Shown here: piece after piece, positions 1 through 9,338 of the stretch
How the letters are laid out: every line of letters starts with the position of its first letter
Position numbering within the stretch: position 1 is the first letter of the stretch
Assembly: GCA_016432725.1 (NCBI GenBank)
Contig: JACJDG010000003.1
Span: 248,001-312,000, forward strand
Direction of reading: 5' to 3'
DNA from: Streptomyces sp. DHE7-1
GTDB lineage: Bacteria > Actinomycetota > Actinomycetes > Streptomycetales > Streptomycetaceae
DNA: 64,000 nucleotides
Made by a program: the position numbers and the translations under genes
The notes under the pieces: model-generated
Told to the model about the DNA's origin: nothing
Databases searched by the model: none
What the model saw: the letters and a program-made list of their open reading frames with translations, nothing else

Positions 1-707
1 GTGTAAGTGCTGCTGCTCTTCGGCCGGAATTGCAGTTTCACGGCTTGGCCCGCATACCCGGCATACCGGTAGGTGTCCCAGTTGGCCCTTACGAGTTTGC
101 CGGTGACGGTGATCCGAGCGCCCTTGGCCACCGGTTCCGGTGAGGCGTTGACGGTGAGCCGCGCGGCACGCTTGAGGCCGAACGACCCTGCACCGGGGGC
201 GAAAACGGACTCGCCGTTTTTGAGGTCGACCAGTGCGTCGACTGACCATCTTCCCGCGTTGGCGTTGGCGAGGTCCACTGGGTCGTCGCTCCCCGGAGCC
301 AGGTGGGCGTTCACCGTGAAAATCATCGTGCATGTTGTCGCGGTCTCACAGAACGCATCGGTGGTGTAGAAGCCGCCGTGCGGCCCCTTCAGATCCACAT
401 CGGCGAAAGACAGACCAGGGTTATCCGATCCGGTGACCGTGACCGGGAACTCCACGTCGTGCGTTATGCCTACGATGACGTCACGTCCGAGGTTGACGGT
501 GGCGCCGCTGACCACAGGATCACTGGGCGCGGCCTCGGCCGAGGCTCCAACTCCCACGAACAGAACGGCGACGGTCCCCACCACGGCACCGCGGCTCGTC
601 ACGCGACCGGCGGGCTTGCGCCCAGTGGTACATGCGGCGGAGAGGCGCGGGACGATGTCACGCCCGCCGCTTCGTCTTTCGCTACGCGGTGCGGCGAAAC
701 GGCTCAT
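1..707 (-). CDS. Secreted protein of unknown function, C-terminus cut by window edge
   Basis: The reverse strand reads open from an ATG at 707 to the window edge (about 235 codons). A GGGAGGG ribosome site lies just before the ATG. A long basic N-region is followed by a hydrophobic stretch (around VVGTVAVLFVGVGASA) and a plausible signal peptidase site after ASAEA. The mature part is beta-rich, with two cysteines near CETATTC. It is a clear paralog of the protein at 3926-4720: both share the segment SPEPVAKGARITVTGKLVRA (EPVARGAQLTVSGKLTRA in the other), then a W and the motif GxxGQxVKLQF. No catalytic motif is visible and the function is unknown. An internal GTG about 35 codons in, nearer the signal peptide, is an alternative start. 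Confidence 0.8.
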   Translation of the reverse strand, partial: MSRFAAPRSERRSGGRDIVPRLSAACTTGRKPAGRVTSRGAVVGTVAVLFVGVGASAEAAPSDPVVSGATVNLGRDVIVGITHDVEFPVTVTGSDNPGLSFADVDLKGPHGGFYTTDAFCETATTCTMIFTVNAHLAPGSDDPVDLANANAGRWSVDALVDLKNGESVFAPGAGSFGLKRAARLTVNASPEPVAKGARITVTGKLVRANWDTYRYAGYAGQAVKLQFRPKSSSTY

Positions 708-1027
708 GTGCCCTCCCAGGGATGACAGGCCTCGCTGCCAACCACCGGACACGTAGTCAGTCGGTGGGGAGCGCAGGAGACCGATGTGTATTACTCCCTA
801 CGACTCACGAACCGGTCCCACCGTTGCCCCGGTCAGAGCGGGAAACCAGCCGGTCGAGGCCGGCCAGAAGATCCCCCCGCCGACGCGGCGGTTCCTGAAC
901 CGGACGCACCCTCGCCCCGCCCCTCTAACAGCGCCCGTGGGGGAATCGGACGCCGCGGCCAAGCAGCTACCGTCGCTTTCGCGACAGGCCCTTGGCGCGC
1001 CGGCGTCCATCCACGCGGCGTCCCGGC
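708..1027. other. Intergenic stretch, no supported gene
   Basis: Open frames exist on both strands but show no recognisable motif and no good ribosome site. I see nothing else here. Confidence 0.4.
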
Positions 1028-1270
1028 TCAGAACGGCATACGGCCACGGGCCTGTCGTCCGGCGGAACCGCTGCGGCCCACCGCCCGGGAGCTGGAGCTG
1101 AAGGACTTGCCCAGCAGGCGGCCCAGGATGCCGGGCGCCTTCGATCCGACACGCGAACCCGCGCCGAGGCCACGCTGGGCTCCGTTCTGCGGGTGCCGCG
1201 AAAAACGCGGAAGCAGGAAGGCCAGCACGGCCAGGACTACACACGCGGCGATCACGATGCCGATGACCAT
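1028..1270 (-). CDS. Small single-pass membrane protein (DUF6411-like)
   Basis: This 80-residue protein starts at ATG 1270, six bases after a GGAG ribosome site. Residues 1-22 form one hydrophobic helix (MVIGIVIAACVVLAVLAFL), followed by a basic Gly/Ser/Arg-rich tail (PRFSRHPQ, then GAGSRVGSKAPG and GSAGRQARGR). This pattern fits a small membrane protein family common in Streptomyces that I remember as DUF6411; the family number is from memory. A longer frame starting at 1321 exists, but its 17 extra residues look unrelated and the ribosome site favours 1270. No function is known. The tail is probably cytoplasmic because of its positive charge. Confidence 0.65.
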   Translation of the reverse strand: MVIGIVIAACVVLAVLAFLLPRFSRHPQNGAQRGLGAGSRVGSKAPGILGRLLGKSFSSSSRAVGRSGSAGRQARGRMPF

Positions 1271-1374
1271 CTCAGTCTCCAAACACTCCGTGGCAGGCAG
1301 CTCCATTGCCCTTTCGCTCAACCGACTGCCCCGTCAGCCACTGGTCACGCCGCTCGAACTCGGGCGTCTGGTCG

Positions 1375-1466
1375 GGGCGGTGAGCGCGGCCGCCTCCGTT
1401 CCCGGACGGTGTCGGTCTGCTCGTCCAAGGCTGCGAAGATCTCCTCGGCCGGGCCGTCTCTTGAGG
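1375..1466 (-). mobile_element. Relic of an IS110-family transposase
   Basis: On the reverse strand, one frame reads AEEIFAALDEQTDTV, then the neighbouring frame continues PGTEAAAL. Together these match a stretch typical of IS110 transposases (AEEI.AALDEQTVTVPGTEAA). The shift between the two is a single missing base at GTCCGGG. Only about 30 codons are recognisable; the catalytic DEDD and Tnp_20 regions and any ends are absent. This is a dead fragment lying between the small membrane protein and the lipoprotein gene. Confidence 0.45.
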
Positions 1467-1519
1467 ATCATCAACCGGCATACTGGGCGCCATCCACATT
1501 GCACCCGGAAGCAGATAGC

Positions 1520-1990
1520 GTGAAATCCGACATATTTCGCATCAGTGCGAGCCTTGCGGCTGCCACCGTGACGGCACTCGGCCTGTCCTCATGCGGGTCG
1601 GGCAAACCCGTCGTCACTCCAGAGGCCGTAACGCATTCCGAATTGGTGGGCCGGTGGGACGGGGAGCGGAAATGCGGATCGCCGATGGTTCGACTGCGCG
1701 ATGACTACTCCTTTTCCAGCAAGGACTTTCCGGTCCAGTGGGACGGTCCGGTGCCGGACGCGCAGGTGACACGCCGTTCATCCGAGGGCGAATGGCATGG
1801 AGTCAATAAAGACCCTGGTCTGTCGCCCTATCTAGTGCTCAGTTTCAAGAATCACAATGACGTCCAAATTCTGCAATTCTTTCTGGAGCATGGAGAGCTG
1901 CAGATGGATGGGACTGTCCACGCGGACGGCGGGGACCCCTATCCCTACCCATGCCGCTACAAACGCACCTCCGTCGACCCTGAGGCCTAG
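1520..1990 (+). CDS. Small secreted lipoprotein, unknown function
   Basis: A GTG at 1520 preceded by GGAAG opens a 156-residue protein. Its signal peptide ends in the lipobox LSSC (Cys25), so it should be lipidated and held on the outer face of the membrane. The mature part contains LVGRWDGERKCG and a central DDYSFSSKDFPVQWDG segment, resembling the small Streptomyces lipoproteins that begin with a G-x-W strand and probably form a compact beta fold. A second cysteine near the C-terminus (YPCRYKR) could pair with the one in KCG. The open frame extends far upstream to 992, but only the 1520 start gives a signal peptide. The genes on either side look unrelated. Confidence 0.7.
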   Translation: MKSDIFRISASLAAATVTALGLSSCGSGKPVVTPEAVTHSELVGRWDGERKCGSPMVRLRDDYSFSSKDFPVQWDGPVPDAQVTRRSSEGEWHGVNKDPGLSPYLVLSFKNHNDVQILQFFLEHGELQMDGTVHADGGDPYPYPCRYKRTSVDPEA

Positions 1991-2111
1991 GGAGTTCCAG
2001 GGACGGTAGACAGTGCACGCCGGCAGGCGTCGACGGTGTTCACGCCCCAGCAGCACACCGCACCACGCACCGTGACGGGTTACGAATCGGTGAAATGGCT
2101 ACTCGCGGTGG

Positions 2112-3031
2112 ATGAAGCTCAGTGATGTTCTGCATCAAAAATCTCCGCTGGTCCAGTGGCTCTCACCTGGCCCCCAGGGCCCGGCCCGGATTCTCAAGGC
2201 CGTGGACCGGGTGGAGCGGTTCTCCGGTGGGGACCGGTTGCTCGACGCCCTGCAACGGGTGATTCAGGCGGCACCGCTGGGGCCGGCCCGCGATGGGCTG
2301 CACGGACGGTGGCTGGGCCACCCGGTGCACCCGTTGCTGGTGCAGGTACCGGTGGGCAGCTGGCTGTCCGCGGCGCTGCTCGACGCGGTGCCCGGGCAGC
2401 GGCGCGCGGCGGACATCCTGGTCGCCACCGGCCTGCTGGCGGCCGCGCCGGCCGCCATGGCGGGCTGGGTGGACTGGGCGGACTGCAATCGCCCGCAGCA
2501 GCGGATCGGGTTCGTTCACGCCGCTGCCAACGCCGCCGGCATCGCCCTGTACGCCACCTCTCTCAGTGCCCGCCTGCGGGGACGGCATGCTGCGGGCAGA
2601 GTGCTCGGCTGGGCGGGGCTGACCGTCATCGGTGCGGGTGGCGCCCTCGGCGGCCATCTCGCCTACCGGCAGGCGGCCGGAGCGAACCACGCCGAAGCCG
2701 TTCCGCAGCTGGTGCAGCCGGGATGGCACCACGTCGCCGATCTGGCCGACCTGCCCCGTGACGAGCCGGTACGCCGCACGGTCGGAGAGGTCCCCGTGGT
2801 CGTCGTCCGCGGACAGGACGACGCGGTACACGTGCTGGCGGAGCACTGCAGCCATCTCGGCGGCCCGCTCTCGGAGGGGTGCTCGAGGACGGCTGCCTAC
2901 GCTGCCCGTGGCACGGCAGCCTGTTCCGGCTGACGGACGGCTGGAACGTCCAGGGTCCTGCCACCGCACCCCAGCCGGCCTTCGACACCCGCATCAGCGA
3001 TGGCCGTGTCGAAGCCAGGCTCCGTACCTGA
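2112..3031 (+). CDS. DUF2231 membrane / Rieske 2Fe-2S protein (frameshifted)
   Basis: The N-terminal two thirds has the DUF2231 pattern (GRWLGHPVHPLLVQVPVG) with about four membrane helices (residues 60-200). A Rieske domain follows: the first cluster ligands are in EHCSHLGGPL (C-x-H), and the second pair in RCPWHGSLF (C-x-x-H) lies in the next frame. The break is at the GGGG run at 2876-2879; one extra G restores a 306-residue protein ending at 3031. With both ligand pairs intact after repair, this is probably a real membrane-bound Rieske protein, likely passing electrons to or from an unidentified partner. No oxygenase or oxidoreductase lies next to it. As written, the protein would end at 2933 without the second pair of cluster ligands. 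Confidence 0.75.
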
Positions 3032-3322
3032 GGCACCCGACCTCAGCGGTGGCCTGCGGTGCAGCTGCGTGACACCGCAGTCAGGACGCGTATACGCGCT
3101 GCCATGCCGGACGCAGACGGCCGACGGGCCTCCGTAGCCCGTGCGGCCGCTCCGTCCGCTCATTAGGAGGTCGACCGTTCCATCAGCCGGGTGAGCCCAC
3201 GTCGTATGGGTGCCTTTCGTGGATGGCGCACGACATGCGGGTTCCCGATCGCTCATCCCTCGCAAGATGCCGAACTGCCACGATGCGCCGCGGTGAAGGC
3301 CTCGCACCAACCGCGGCCGGGG

Positions 3323-3610
3323 TCAGCGCCCGGCCGCCTTGCGCGACTGGTCCCTATTCATCGAGGAGCGACCCTCGATGTTCTCCTTCTTGGCCTCTTC
3401 GTAGAGCCGGTCCCTGGTGGGCCATGTGCGTTGCCGTGTGAGCGCTCGGCGCCACGCGGCAACGCGGACCTCTTGCCGCGGGTGGAGGTCTTGCCGACCG
3501 TATGCGACTCTCCCGACCTGGCACGCTCCTGGTTGACCGTCGGCGCTGTGAATTCCTTTGCCTGCCCCGCAGATACTCCGCGCTTCTGCGCGCTTCATGA
3601 TTGCCAGAAC
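3323..3610 (-). pseudogene. Decayed Rho-N-like 'plasmid stabilization' type small gene
   Basis: Pieces of a conserved small Streptomyces protein can be read across frames. One frame gives AGQAKEFTAPTVNQERARSG followed by ESHTVGKTSTRG, and the next gives RDRLYEEAKKENIEGRSSMN followed by the C-terminal basic tail. The LYEEAK..NIEGRS.MN part is the Rho N-terminal-like motif usually found at the end of these proteins, often named plasmid stabilization protein in databases. At least two frame changes and the lost start region (an in-frame TGA just before the first piece) mark it as a relic. Sequencing error could explain one shift but probably not the whole state. Confidence 0.55.
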
Positions 3611-3925
3611 GTCGTCGTCAGCTTGGTAGGAACACACAATCTCGTCCGTTGAGGAATCGCCACGGTGACTCGCCGCGGCGGCCGACGCGGAGGACGCCAA
3701 GCCGGGGCGGCACCTGCGCCCCGGCCGACGGCCTGGTGCAGCGCCAGCCCCTGCCGTGCGTCCCCCAACCGCGTCAGCAGCCGTATCTCGTCGGACGGGC
3801 CGAGCACGATCGCGCCCGTGACCTCAAGACGCCCGTGGTCCGACGAGCCGACGCCGAGGCGAACTCCCGTGCGATCTGGGCCCCTTGGCCGAGTACGCTC
3901 TTCTCTCTTACTCAAGGGGAGGATC
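3611..3925. other. Intergenic stretch with possible unassigned reverse-strand remnant
   Basis: A reverse-strand frame here reads LEVTGAIVLGPSDEIRLLTR and looks like real coding composition, but I cannot place it in a family and see no start or ribosome site. The last bases hold the AAGGGGAGG ribosome site of the next gene. Confidence 0.3.
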
Positions 3926-4720
3926 ATGCGAGACAGAACAGCCAGGCCGGTCAGAGCGGCTTGGGCGCTGGCGGGCGGAGCGGCGGCCCTGACGCTGCTC
4001 ACGGGCACCGCGGCGCACGCCGAAGGGAACGGGGACATCCGGGTCACGGCCGCCGTCGTCAACGACGGCAAGAACGTCATCATCGGTACGTCCCAGCGCG
4101 TCACCTACCCGATCGCCATCACCATCCGGGACAACTCCGGGGTGAAGGGCCTGTCGCACGTCAGTGTGTTCAACAAGAGCAACGGCTGGGGCTTCAGCGA
4201 CTGGACCGGCACCAAGTGCGTGAAGAGGAGCCACACCACCTCGGTATGCACGGCCACCATGACGATCGCGCCGCAGTGGCTCCCCGACAGCCTGCCCGAG
4301 GACGTTGACCACGCGGCGGGCCTTTGGCAGGTCAACGCCACGGTCAAGGCCAACGACGGCGACTACTGGATCTCCGACGACATCGCCGAGTTCAAGATGA
4401 AGCGTGCCTCCAAGCTCACCACGGATGCCGCGCCCGAGCCCGTCGCCAGGGGCGCCCAGCTCACCGTCTCCGGCAAGCTGACCCGGGCGAACTGGGAGCA
4501 CCTGAAGTACTCCGGGTTCACCGGCCAGGACGTGAAGCTCCAGTTCAAGGCAGCCGGTGCCGCCCACTACCGCACGGTGAAGACGGTGCGGACGGGCGAC
4601 GCCGGGAAGCTCAGCGCCAAGGTCACCGCCACCTCGGCCGGCAGCTGGCGCTGGCACTTCCCCGGCACCACGACGACCGCGCGGGTCACGTCCGCCGGCG
4701 ACGCGGTCTCGCTGAGGTAA
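3926..4720 (+). CDS. Secreted protein of unknown function, paralog of the gene at 1-707
   Basis: ATG 3926 follows a strong AAGGGGAGG site. The 264-residue product has a classical signal peptide (basic MRDRTARPVRA, hydrophobic core, AHA cleavage site near residue 32). The mature protein is beta-rich; two cysteines in KCVKRSHTTSVC could form a disulfide. Its C-terminal part (EPVARGAQLTVSGKLTRA, then GQDVKLQFK and WRWHFPGTTTT) looks like an Ig-like or bacterial adhesion-type beta domain. It resembles the Streptomyces secreted proteins with a D-x-SGVKGL strand (perhaps DUF5707-like, unsure). It ends just before a strong hairpin. A role in the envelope or extracellular matrix is plausible but unproven. 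Confidence 0.8.
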   Translation: MRDRTARPVRAAWALAGGAAALTLLTGTAAHAEGNGDIRVTAAVVNDGKNVIIGTSQRVTYPIAITIRDNSGVKGLSHVSVFNKSNGWGFSDWTGTKCVKRSHTTSVCTATMTIAPQWLPDSLPEDVDHAAGLWQVNATVKANDGDYWISDDIAEFKMKRASKLTTDAAPEPVARGAQLTVSGKLTRANWEHLKYSGFTGQDVKLQFKAAGAAHYRTVKTVRTGDAGKLSAKVTATSAGSWRWHFPGTTTTARVTSAGDAVSLR

Positions 4721-4749
4721 CCGGCCGGCCAAATTGGCGACATCGGCCG

Positions 4750-4777
4750 CCTGTCCGCGACACACGGTGCGGACAGG
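4750..4777 (+). terminator. Hairpin after the secreted-protein gene
   Basis: CCTGTCCGC at 4750-4758 pairs perfectly with GCGGACAGG at 4769-4777 across a 10-base loop. It lies 30 bases after the stop of the secreted-protein gene and between it and the convergent LysR gene. There is no U-tract, as is common in Streptomyces. Confidence 0.6.
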
Positions 4778-4945
4778 CTGGCCGGTGGACGTGGGGTGAG
4801 AGATGAAGCAACCGGTAACGGCCTCGGGCTCCAGGTCATCGTCCGGCAGCACAGCGGGCGGTCGTGGGAGTCCCGTACCGGACTCGGTTCCCCCCACCGT
4901 GAGGGGTAAGGGGACCGCGCGATCGTGCGCGCCGTGGACGGCGGT

Positions 4946-5838
4946 TCACGCGGTCGAAGTGATCGCTCGGGTGACGGCCGCGATCGCCGGAGTGGGGTGG
5001 CCCGACAGGCGTGCCACGAGTACCCGGCGGATCTCGGGGGGCGCGCCGTCGACGCGCAGCAGGTTCACCCCTGGTGGCAGCACCGGTGAGAGCCGGGACG
5101 GCACCGTCGTCACGCCGAAGCCACCGGCGACCAGCTGTAGCTTCGCCAGCCAGTCTCGGACGGAGTGAACGATGCGCGGCCGTCCCGGCAGGCCGGGCCA
5201 GACGCCGAGCAGCGGCTCGGAGTCCGATGACGGGGTGGCGATCCAGGCGGCGTCGACCAGCTCGTCGACGTGCACCGTGGTGCGTCCGGCGAACTCTCCG
5301 GTCGACGACGCGGCCACGACCAGTTCGGTGTCCGTGACGGTCTCGGTGTGCAGGCGTGGTGAGTCGCCGTCGAAGGGCCGGTGGGGTGGGCGGGATGTCA
5401 GCACGGCGAGGTCGAGCGAGCCCGCGCGCAGTGCCCGGATCAGAGTGGGTGTGGTGCCCTCGCTGGAGGTGACCGTGATCTGGGGGTCGGCCGCCGTGAG
5501 ATGTGCGAGTGCAGCGGGCAGCATCGCCGCGCCCGCGCTCAGGAAGACCCCGAGCCGTACCAGTTCGGTCCGGGGGCGGTACCGGTGAGCTCACGCTCGG
5601 CGGCTGCGAGCGAGGCCAGGACTGTGTGGGCGTGCCGCAGGAGGGTCAGGCCGGAAGAGGTGAGCCGTACCCCGTCCGGGCGGCGTTCGAACAGGGTGGC
5701 GTTGGCGCTGCGTTCGAGGGCGGCGGCCTGGCGTGAGACGGCCGACTGCGTGTAGCCGAGTCGGGCAGCGGCCGCCGTGAAACTGCCGGACTCCGCGATC
5801 TGCCGCAGAACCCGCAGTCCCGCGCTGGAGATGTCCAT
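4946..5838 (-). CDS. LysR-family transcriptional regulator (frameshifted)
   Basis: The N-terminal winged helix is clear from ATG 5838 (LRVLRQIAESGSFTAAAARL, then GYTQSAVSRQ). The effector-binding domain reads from about 5560 down to 4946 (GSLDLAVLTSRPP, TTVPSRLSPVLPPGVN). The two lie in different frames; one missing base in GCCCCCGGACC near 5565 accounts for it, and repair gives 297 residues, the standard LysR size. It is divergent from the quinone oxidoreductase gene with 101 bases between starts, the classic arrangement in which a LysR protein controls its neighbour. Ligand unknown. Confidence 0.85.
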
Positions 5839-5939
5839 GCGGTACACGCATACCACGCATGCCAGATCTTCGCTTCCCGCATGCTCACTCGTCTCCTAGC
5901 GTCGAAGCGACGAGCACGGACGAACACGGAGGTCACGAC

Positions 5940-7027
5940 GTGCGAGCAGCAGTTCTGACGCGGTTCGGCGCCCCTCTCACGGTGCGGGAGGTACCGGACC
6001 CCGAGGCCGGGGCGGTGAGGTGCTGGTGGAGGTCCTCGCCGCCGGCGTGGCGCCCTACGCGGCCGAAGTCTTCGACGGCAGGCGGAACTACCCTCTGGTC
6101 CCTCCTGTCGTGCCCGGTGTCGGCGGCGTGGGACGGATCGTCCACGTCGGCCCGGACGCCACCCGCCTGCGCGCCGGCGACCTGGTCTGGTGCGACTCCA
6201 CGGTCCGCTCGCGTGACGACGCGCTGACGCCCGACATCACACTCCAGGGCTGGAGTTCGCGCGGCGACGGCGGTGCGCGGCTCGCCCGCCACCTGCGCGA
6301 CGGTTCGTTCGCCGAGCTGATGCGGGTCCCGACGGAGAACGTCTTCCCCCTGCCGGCCGCGGCAGGGGACGACCCGGCCCGGTGGGCCGCGCTCACCGTG
6401 CACGCGATCCCCTACGGTGGGCTGCTCGCGGGCGGGCTCGCAGCCGGCGAGACACTGCTCGTCAGCGGGGCCACCGGCAACCTCGGCAGCAGCGCGGTCG
6501 CGGTCGCACTCGCGATGGGAGCGGGCCGCGTCATCGCCCCGGGCCGCAACCAGGCCGCGCTCGACCTTCTCGCGGACCGGTTCGGTCCGCGGCTACGACC
6601 GGTCCCGCTGACCGGAGACGAGGCCGCCGACCGCGCTGCGATGTCGGCCGCGGCCGATGGCCCGATCGACATGGTGATCGATCTGCTCCCGCCGAGCGCA
6701 CCCAGTTCGGCGTCGCGCGCGGCGGCCATGACCGTGCGCGAGTACGGCCGTGTCGTCCTCATGGGCGGGGTGGGCATGCTCGGTGGCGACGACCTCGCGC
6801 TCCCCTACCCGTGGATCATGCGCAACTCGATCACCGTCCGCGGGCAGTGGATGTACCCGCGCACCGCCAATGTCGGCATCATCCGGCTCCTCGCCTCGGG
6901 AGCTCTCGATCTCGCCCCGGAACGGGTCCGGTCGTTCGGCCTCGACGCCGTCAACGACGCGGTCGCCTACGCCGCCGCGCACGGTGGCCCGTTCGACCGC
7001 ACCAGCCTCACCCCATCGGCGCGCTGA
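5940..7027 (+). CDS. MDR-family quinone oxidoreductase-like enzyme (frameshifted)
   Basis: GTG 5940, preceded by GGAGG, starts VRAAVLTRFGAPLTVREVPD, a typical medium-chain dehydrogenase/reductase N-terminus. The frame breaks near 6012-6018 (GGGGCGGTGAGG) and continues as VEVLAAGVAPYAAEVFDG. The nucleotide-binding motif is SGATGNLGSSAVAVALAMGA. I see no zinc ligands (no GHE or four-cysteine loop), so a zinc-independent NADPH:quinone reductase-type enzyme is likely. Repaired length is 362 residues. It is divergent from a LysR regulator and stands alone, suggesting a stress- or substrate-induced reductase. Confidence 0.8.
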
Positions 7028-7402
7028 CACGGGCCGGCTGATCCCCGCCAACCGCACGACCCACATCATCATGATCGCGCCCCTTCCGAGCCGGACCGCT
7101 CGGCGCAGACCGGGCCTGGCGACCTCCGCCGAAACGCGCCGAGCTGACGGCGGCCCGCGCGGCTCCAGTCCCCGCAATCATCGGTGGACGAGGCCACTTG
7201 GACCGGGGAAACGCAACTTAGACATGGTCCTCAGAGACAGCTACCTTCACCTGGTCCTCGGCAATCGCCCCCGGTCGCACAGGAGTTCCGTCCGGCTGAG
7301 CCGACCGCGGCGGGATGGGGTGGTCACGCTCCGCGAGTCCTCGCCCCATCCGTACGCCACCGAACCGGGTCCGCACCAGGCACCCGAACCAGGGAGAGAC
7401 GC
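7028..7402. other. Intergenic stretch, no supported gene
   Basis: No open frame here shows a family match. The end holds the AGGGAGAGAC ribosome site of the DUF3291 gene. Confidence 0.4.
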
Positions 7403-7960
7403 ATGCCCCATCTCGCGCTGTACACATTCGGCGTCCTGAAGTCACCTCTCGCCGATCCCGCTCCTCTCACACGCGAGTTCTACGGCATCGGTGAGGCCGT
7501 CTACCGGAAGATCACCCAGCAGCCCGGATACCTCGCGCATGCCGAACCGGCGAACGTCAACCGGGGCGTACTGTTCGAGGCGGACTGGGGTGCATGGGGA
7601 GAGTTCTCCGTACCGACCTGGTACGGCAAAGGCCGCACCGCGGAAACCACCGCCCTGGCCGCGACCCTCTCACTCTGGACGGGCCTGCGCCCCGCCTTCG
7701 ACGCCATCTACACCGGTCTGCACCGCGAGGCGCTGAACAGGCGCTACGACTGGTTCGAGAGGACAGGACACCCGAACTACGTGTTCTGGTGGGTCTCCGA
7801 CGGCATGACACCCACCTGGCAGGACGGAGTCTCCAGGCTGGAACACCTCCACGCCCAGGGGTCCGCGCCGCACGCCTTCACCTTCCACCACTCGTTCACC
7901 CCGGATGGCACTCCCGCCAGGGTCAAAGGCATCGGACAGCAGAGCGACCAAGTTCGCTGA
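7403..7960 (+). CDS. DUF3291 domain protein
   Basis: ATG 7403 with an AGGGAGAGAC site gives 185 residues. The sequence MPHLALYTFGVLKSPLADP and the later GRTAETTALAATLSLW and NYVFWWV segments match DUF3291, a ferredoxin-like fold related to antibiotic biosynthesis monooxygenase domains. No biochemical activity is established for the family. The upstream frame runs open from 7184 but without family similarity, so the internal ATG is chosen. It is a single gene, with a strong hairpin 166 bases after its stop. Confidence 0.8.
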   Translation: MPHLALYTFGVLKSPLADPAPLTREFYGIGEAVYRKITQQPGYLAHAEPANVNRGVLFEADWGAWGEFSVPTWYGKGRTAETTALAATLSLWTGLRPAFDAIYTGLHREALNRRYDWFERTGHPNYVFWWVSDGMTPTWQDGVSRLEHLHAQGSAPHAFTFHHSFTPDGTPARVKGIGQQSDQVR

Positions 7961-8125
7961 CGAGGGAGCCCGAACGACTGCGTTGGCTGCCGAACGCTCG
8001 ATTGAGCGATGGCGAACAGTCCCGTCCGCGCCACGGCGCGGCGTCCTGGGACGCGGGGGCCAACCGGGCTACTTCTGCCGGTAGTTCTGCATGGTCCACC
8101 TCCACGTCCCCGTGATCCACTCTCC

Positions 8126-8156
8126 GGTGACGGGGGACGCCGCTTCCCCCGTCACC
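8126..8156 (+). terminator. Strong hairpin between DUF3291 and NlpC/P60 genes
   Basis: GGTGACGGGGG (8126-8136) pairs perfectly over 11 bases with CCCCCGTCACC (8146-8156). It lies 166 bases after the DUF3291 stop and 71 bases before the NlpC/P60 start, so it may be a terminator or part of that gene's leader. Confidence 0.5.
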
Positions 8157-8226
8157 AATGCAGGACCACCCCCGCTCAGGTCACCGGCGCATCGGCCGGT
8201 GCCCGAAGGAACAGGAGTCCGAATCC

Positions 8227-9264
8227 GTGACGTCCCATCGTCGCCCTAAGCAGCCCAGCCGTACGCGTGTCACCGTGCTGACCACCGCGGCTGCCGCCGC
8301 CGTCGCGCTGAGCGCGAACGCCGCCAACGCCGCTCCGAGCGAGAAGCCCGGCAAGGACGAGGTCAAGGCGAAGGTCGACAAGCTCTACGAGCAGGCGGAG
8401 CAGGCCACCGAGAAGTACAACGGGGCCAAGGAGAAGCAGCAGAAGCTGCAGAAGGAAATCTCCACCATCCAGGACAACGTGGCCCGCGGCCAGGAGGAGC
8501 TCAACAAGCTCCGGGACGGCCTGGGTTCGCTGGCCACCGCGCAGTACCGCTCCGGCGGCATCGACCCCTCGGTCCAGCTCTTTTTGTCCTCCGACCCGGA
8601 CGACTACCTCGACAAGGCTTCCACGCTCGACCAGTTGAGCGGCCAGCAGGTCGAGGCGCTGAAGAAGATCCAGGACAAACAGCGCGAACTCGCCCAGGAG
8701 CGCGCCGAGGCCACGGGCAAGCTCAAGGACCTGGCCTCCACCCGCACCGAGCTGGGCAACAAGAAGAAGGAAGTCCAGGGCAAGCTCGCCGAGGCGCAGA
8801 AACTCCTCAACACCCTGACCGCCAAGGAGAAGGCGGCCCTCGCCGCCGAGCAGGCACGGGCCAGCCGCTCCTCAGCCGAGCGAGTGAACATCGGCCACCA
8901 CACCCCCGCATCCGGCCGGGCCGGCGCCGCGTTCTCGGCCGCCCAGAGCCAGATCGGGAAACCCTACGTCCGGGGCGCCACCGGCCCGTCCTCGTACGAC
9001 TGCTCGGGCCTGACCTCCTGGGCCTACGCCCAGGCCGGCGTCTCCATACCGCGCACCTCCGAGGCCCAGTCCGGCATCGGCACCCGGCTCACCCGCAGCC
9101 AGCTCCAGGTCGGCGACCTGGTCTTCTTCTTCAACGACCTGCACCACGTCGGCCTCTACGCCGGCAACGGCCAGATCCTGCACGCCCCGCGCACCGGCAC
9201 GGTCGTGCGGTACGAGTCGATGGACACCATCGGCGGACCTTTCATGTTCGGCGTCCGCGTCTGA
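8227..9264 (+). CDS. Secreted NlpC/P60 (C40) peptidoglycan hydrolase
   Basis: GTG 8227 follows AGGAG and gives 345 residues. A signal peptide ends near ANAANAA. Residues about 40-220 form a long coiled coil (EQATEKYNGAKEKQQKLQKE onward), as in RipA-type cell-wall hydrolases. The C-terminal NlpC/P60 domain carries the catalytic cysteine in SSYDCSGLTSWAY, the histidine in LHHVGLYAGNG and a third polar residue in QILHAPRTG. Such enzymes cut the D-Glu to diaminopimelate bond in peptidoglycan stems. The protein should act outside the membrane during growth or sporulation. I looked for the c-di-AMP riboswitch often found before such genes and did not see its core. Confidence 0.9.
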   Translation: MTSHRRPKQPSRTRVTVLTTAAAAAVALSANAANAAPSEKPGKDEVKAKVDKLYEQAEQATEKYNGAKEKQQKLQKEISTIQDNVARGQEELNKLRDGLGSLATAQYRSGGIDPSVQLFLSSDPDDYLDKASTLDQLSGQQVEALKKIQDKQRELAQERAEATGKLKDLASTRTELGNKKKEVQGKLAEAQKLLNTLTAKEKAALAAEQARASRSSAERVNIGHHTPASGRAGAAFSAAQSQIGKPYVRGATGPSSYDCSGLTSWAYAQAGVSIPRTSEAQSGIGTRLTRSQLQVGDLVFFFNDLHHVGLYAGNGQILHAPRTGTVVRYESMDTIGGPFMFGVRV

Positions 9265-9338
9265 CCTCACCGCTTCGGACTTCCCCCTCCCCTGCGGGGC
9301 CGCCGGCGGGAGACGAGTACGGGGGCCGGCATGGTGAA

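Noticed and set aside
798..1244. Long reverse-strand open frame at 798-1244
   Set aside because: It is the out-of-frame shadow of the small membrane protein and neighbouring GC-rich DNA, with no family similarity.
5839..5939. LysR binding site with ACGCAT/GCATGC repeats
   Set aside because: Short direct repeats are present but no convincing T-N11-A inverted repeat could be fixed.
7961..8226. Possible c-di-AMP (ydaO) riboswitch before the NlpC/P60 gene
   Set aside because: The position fits, but the conserved core sequences are not visible; only a simple hairpin is seen.
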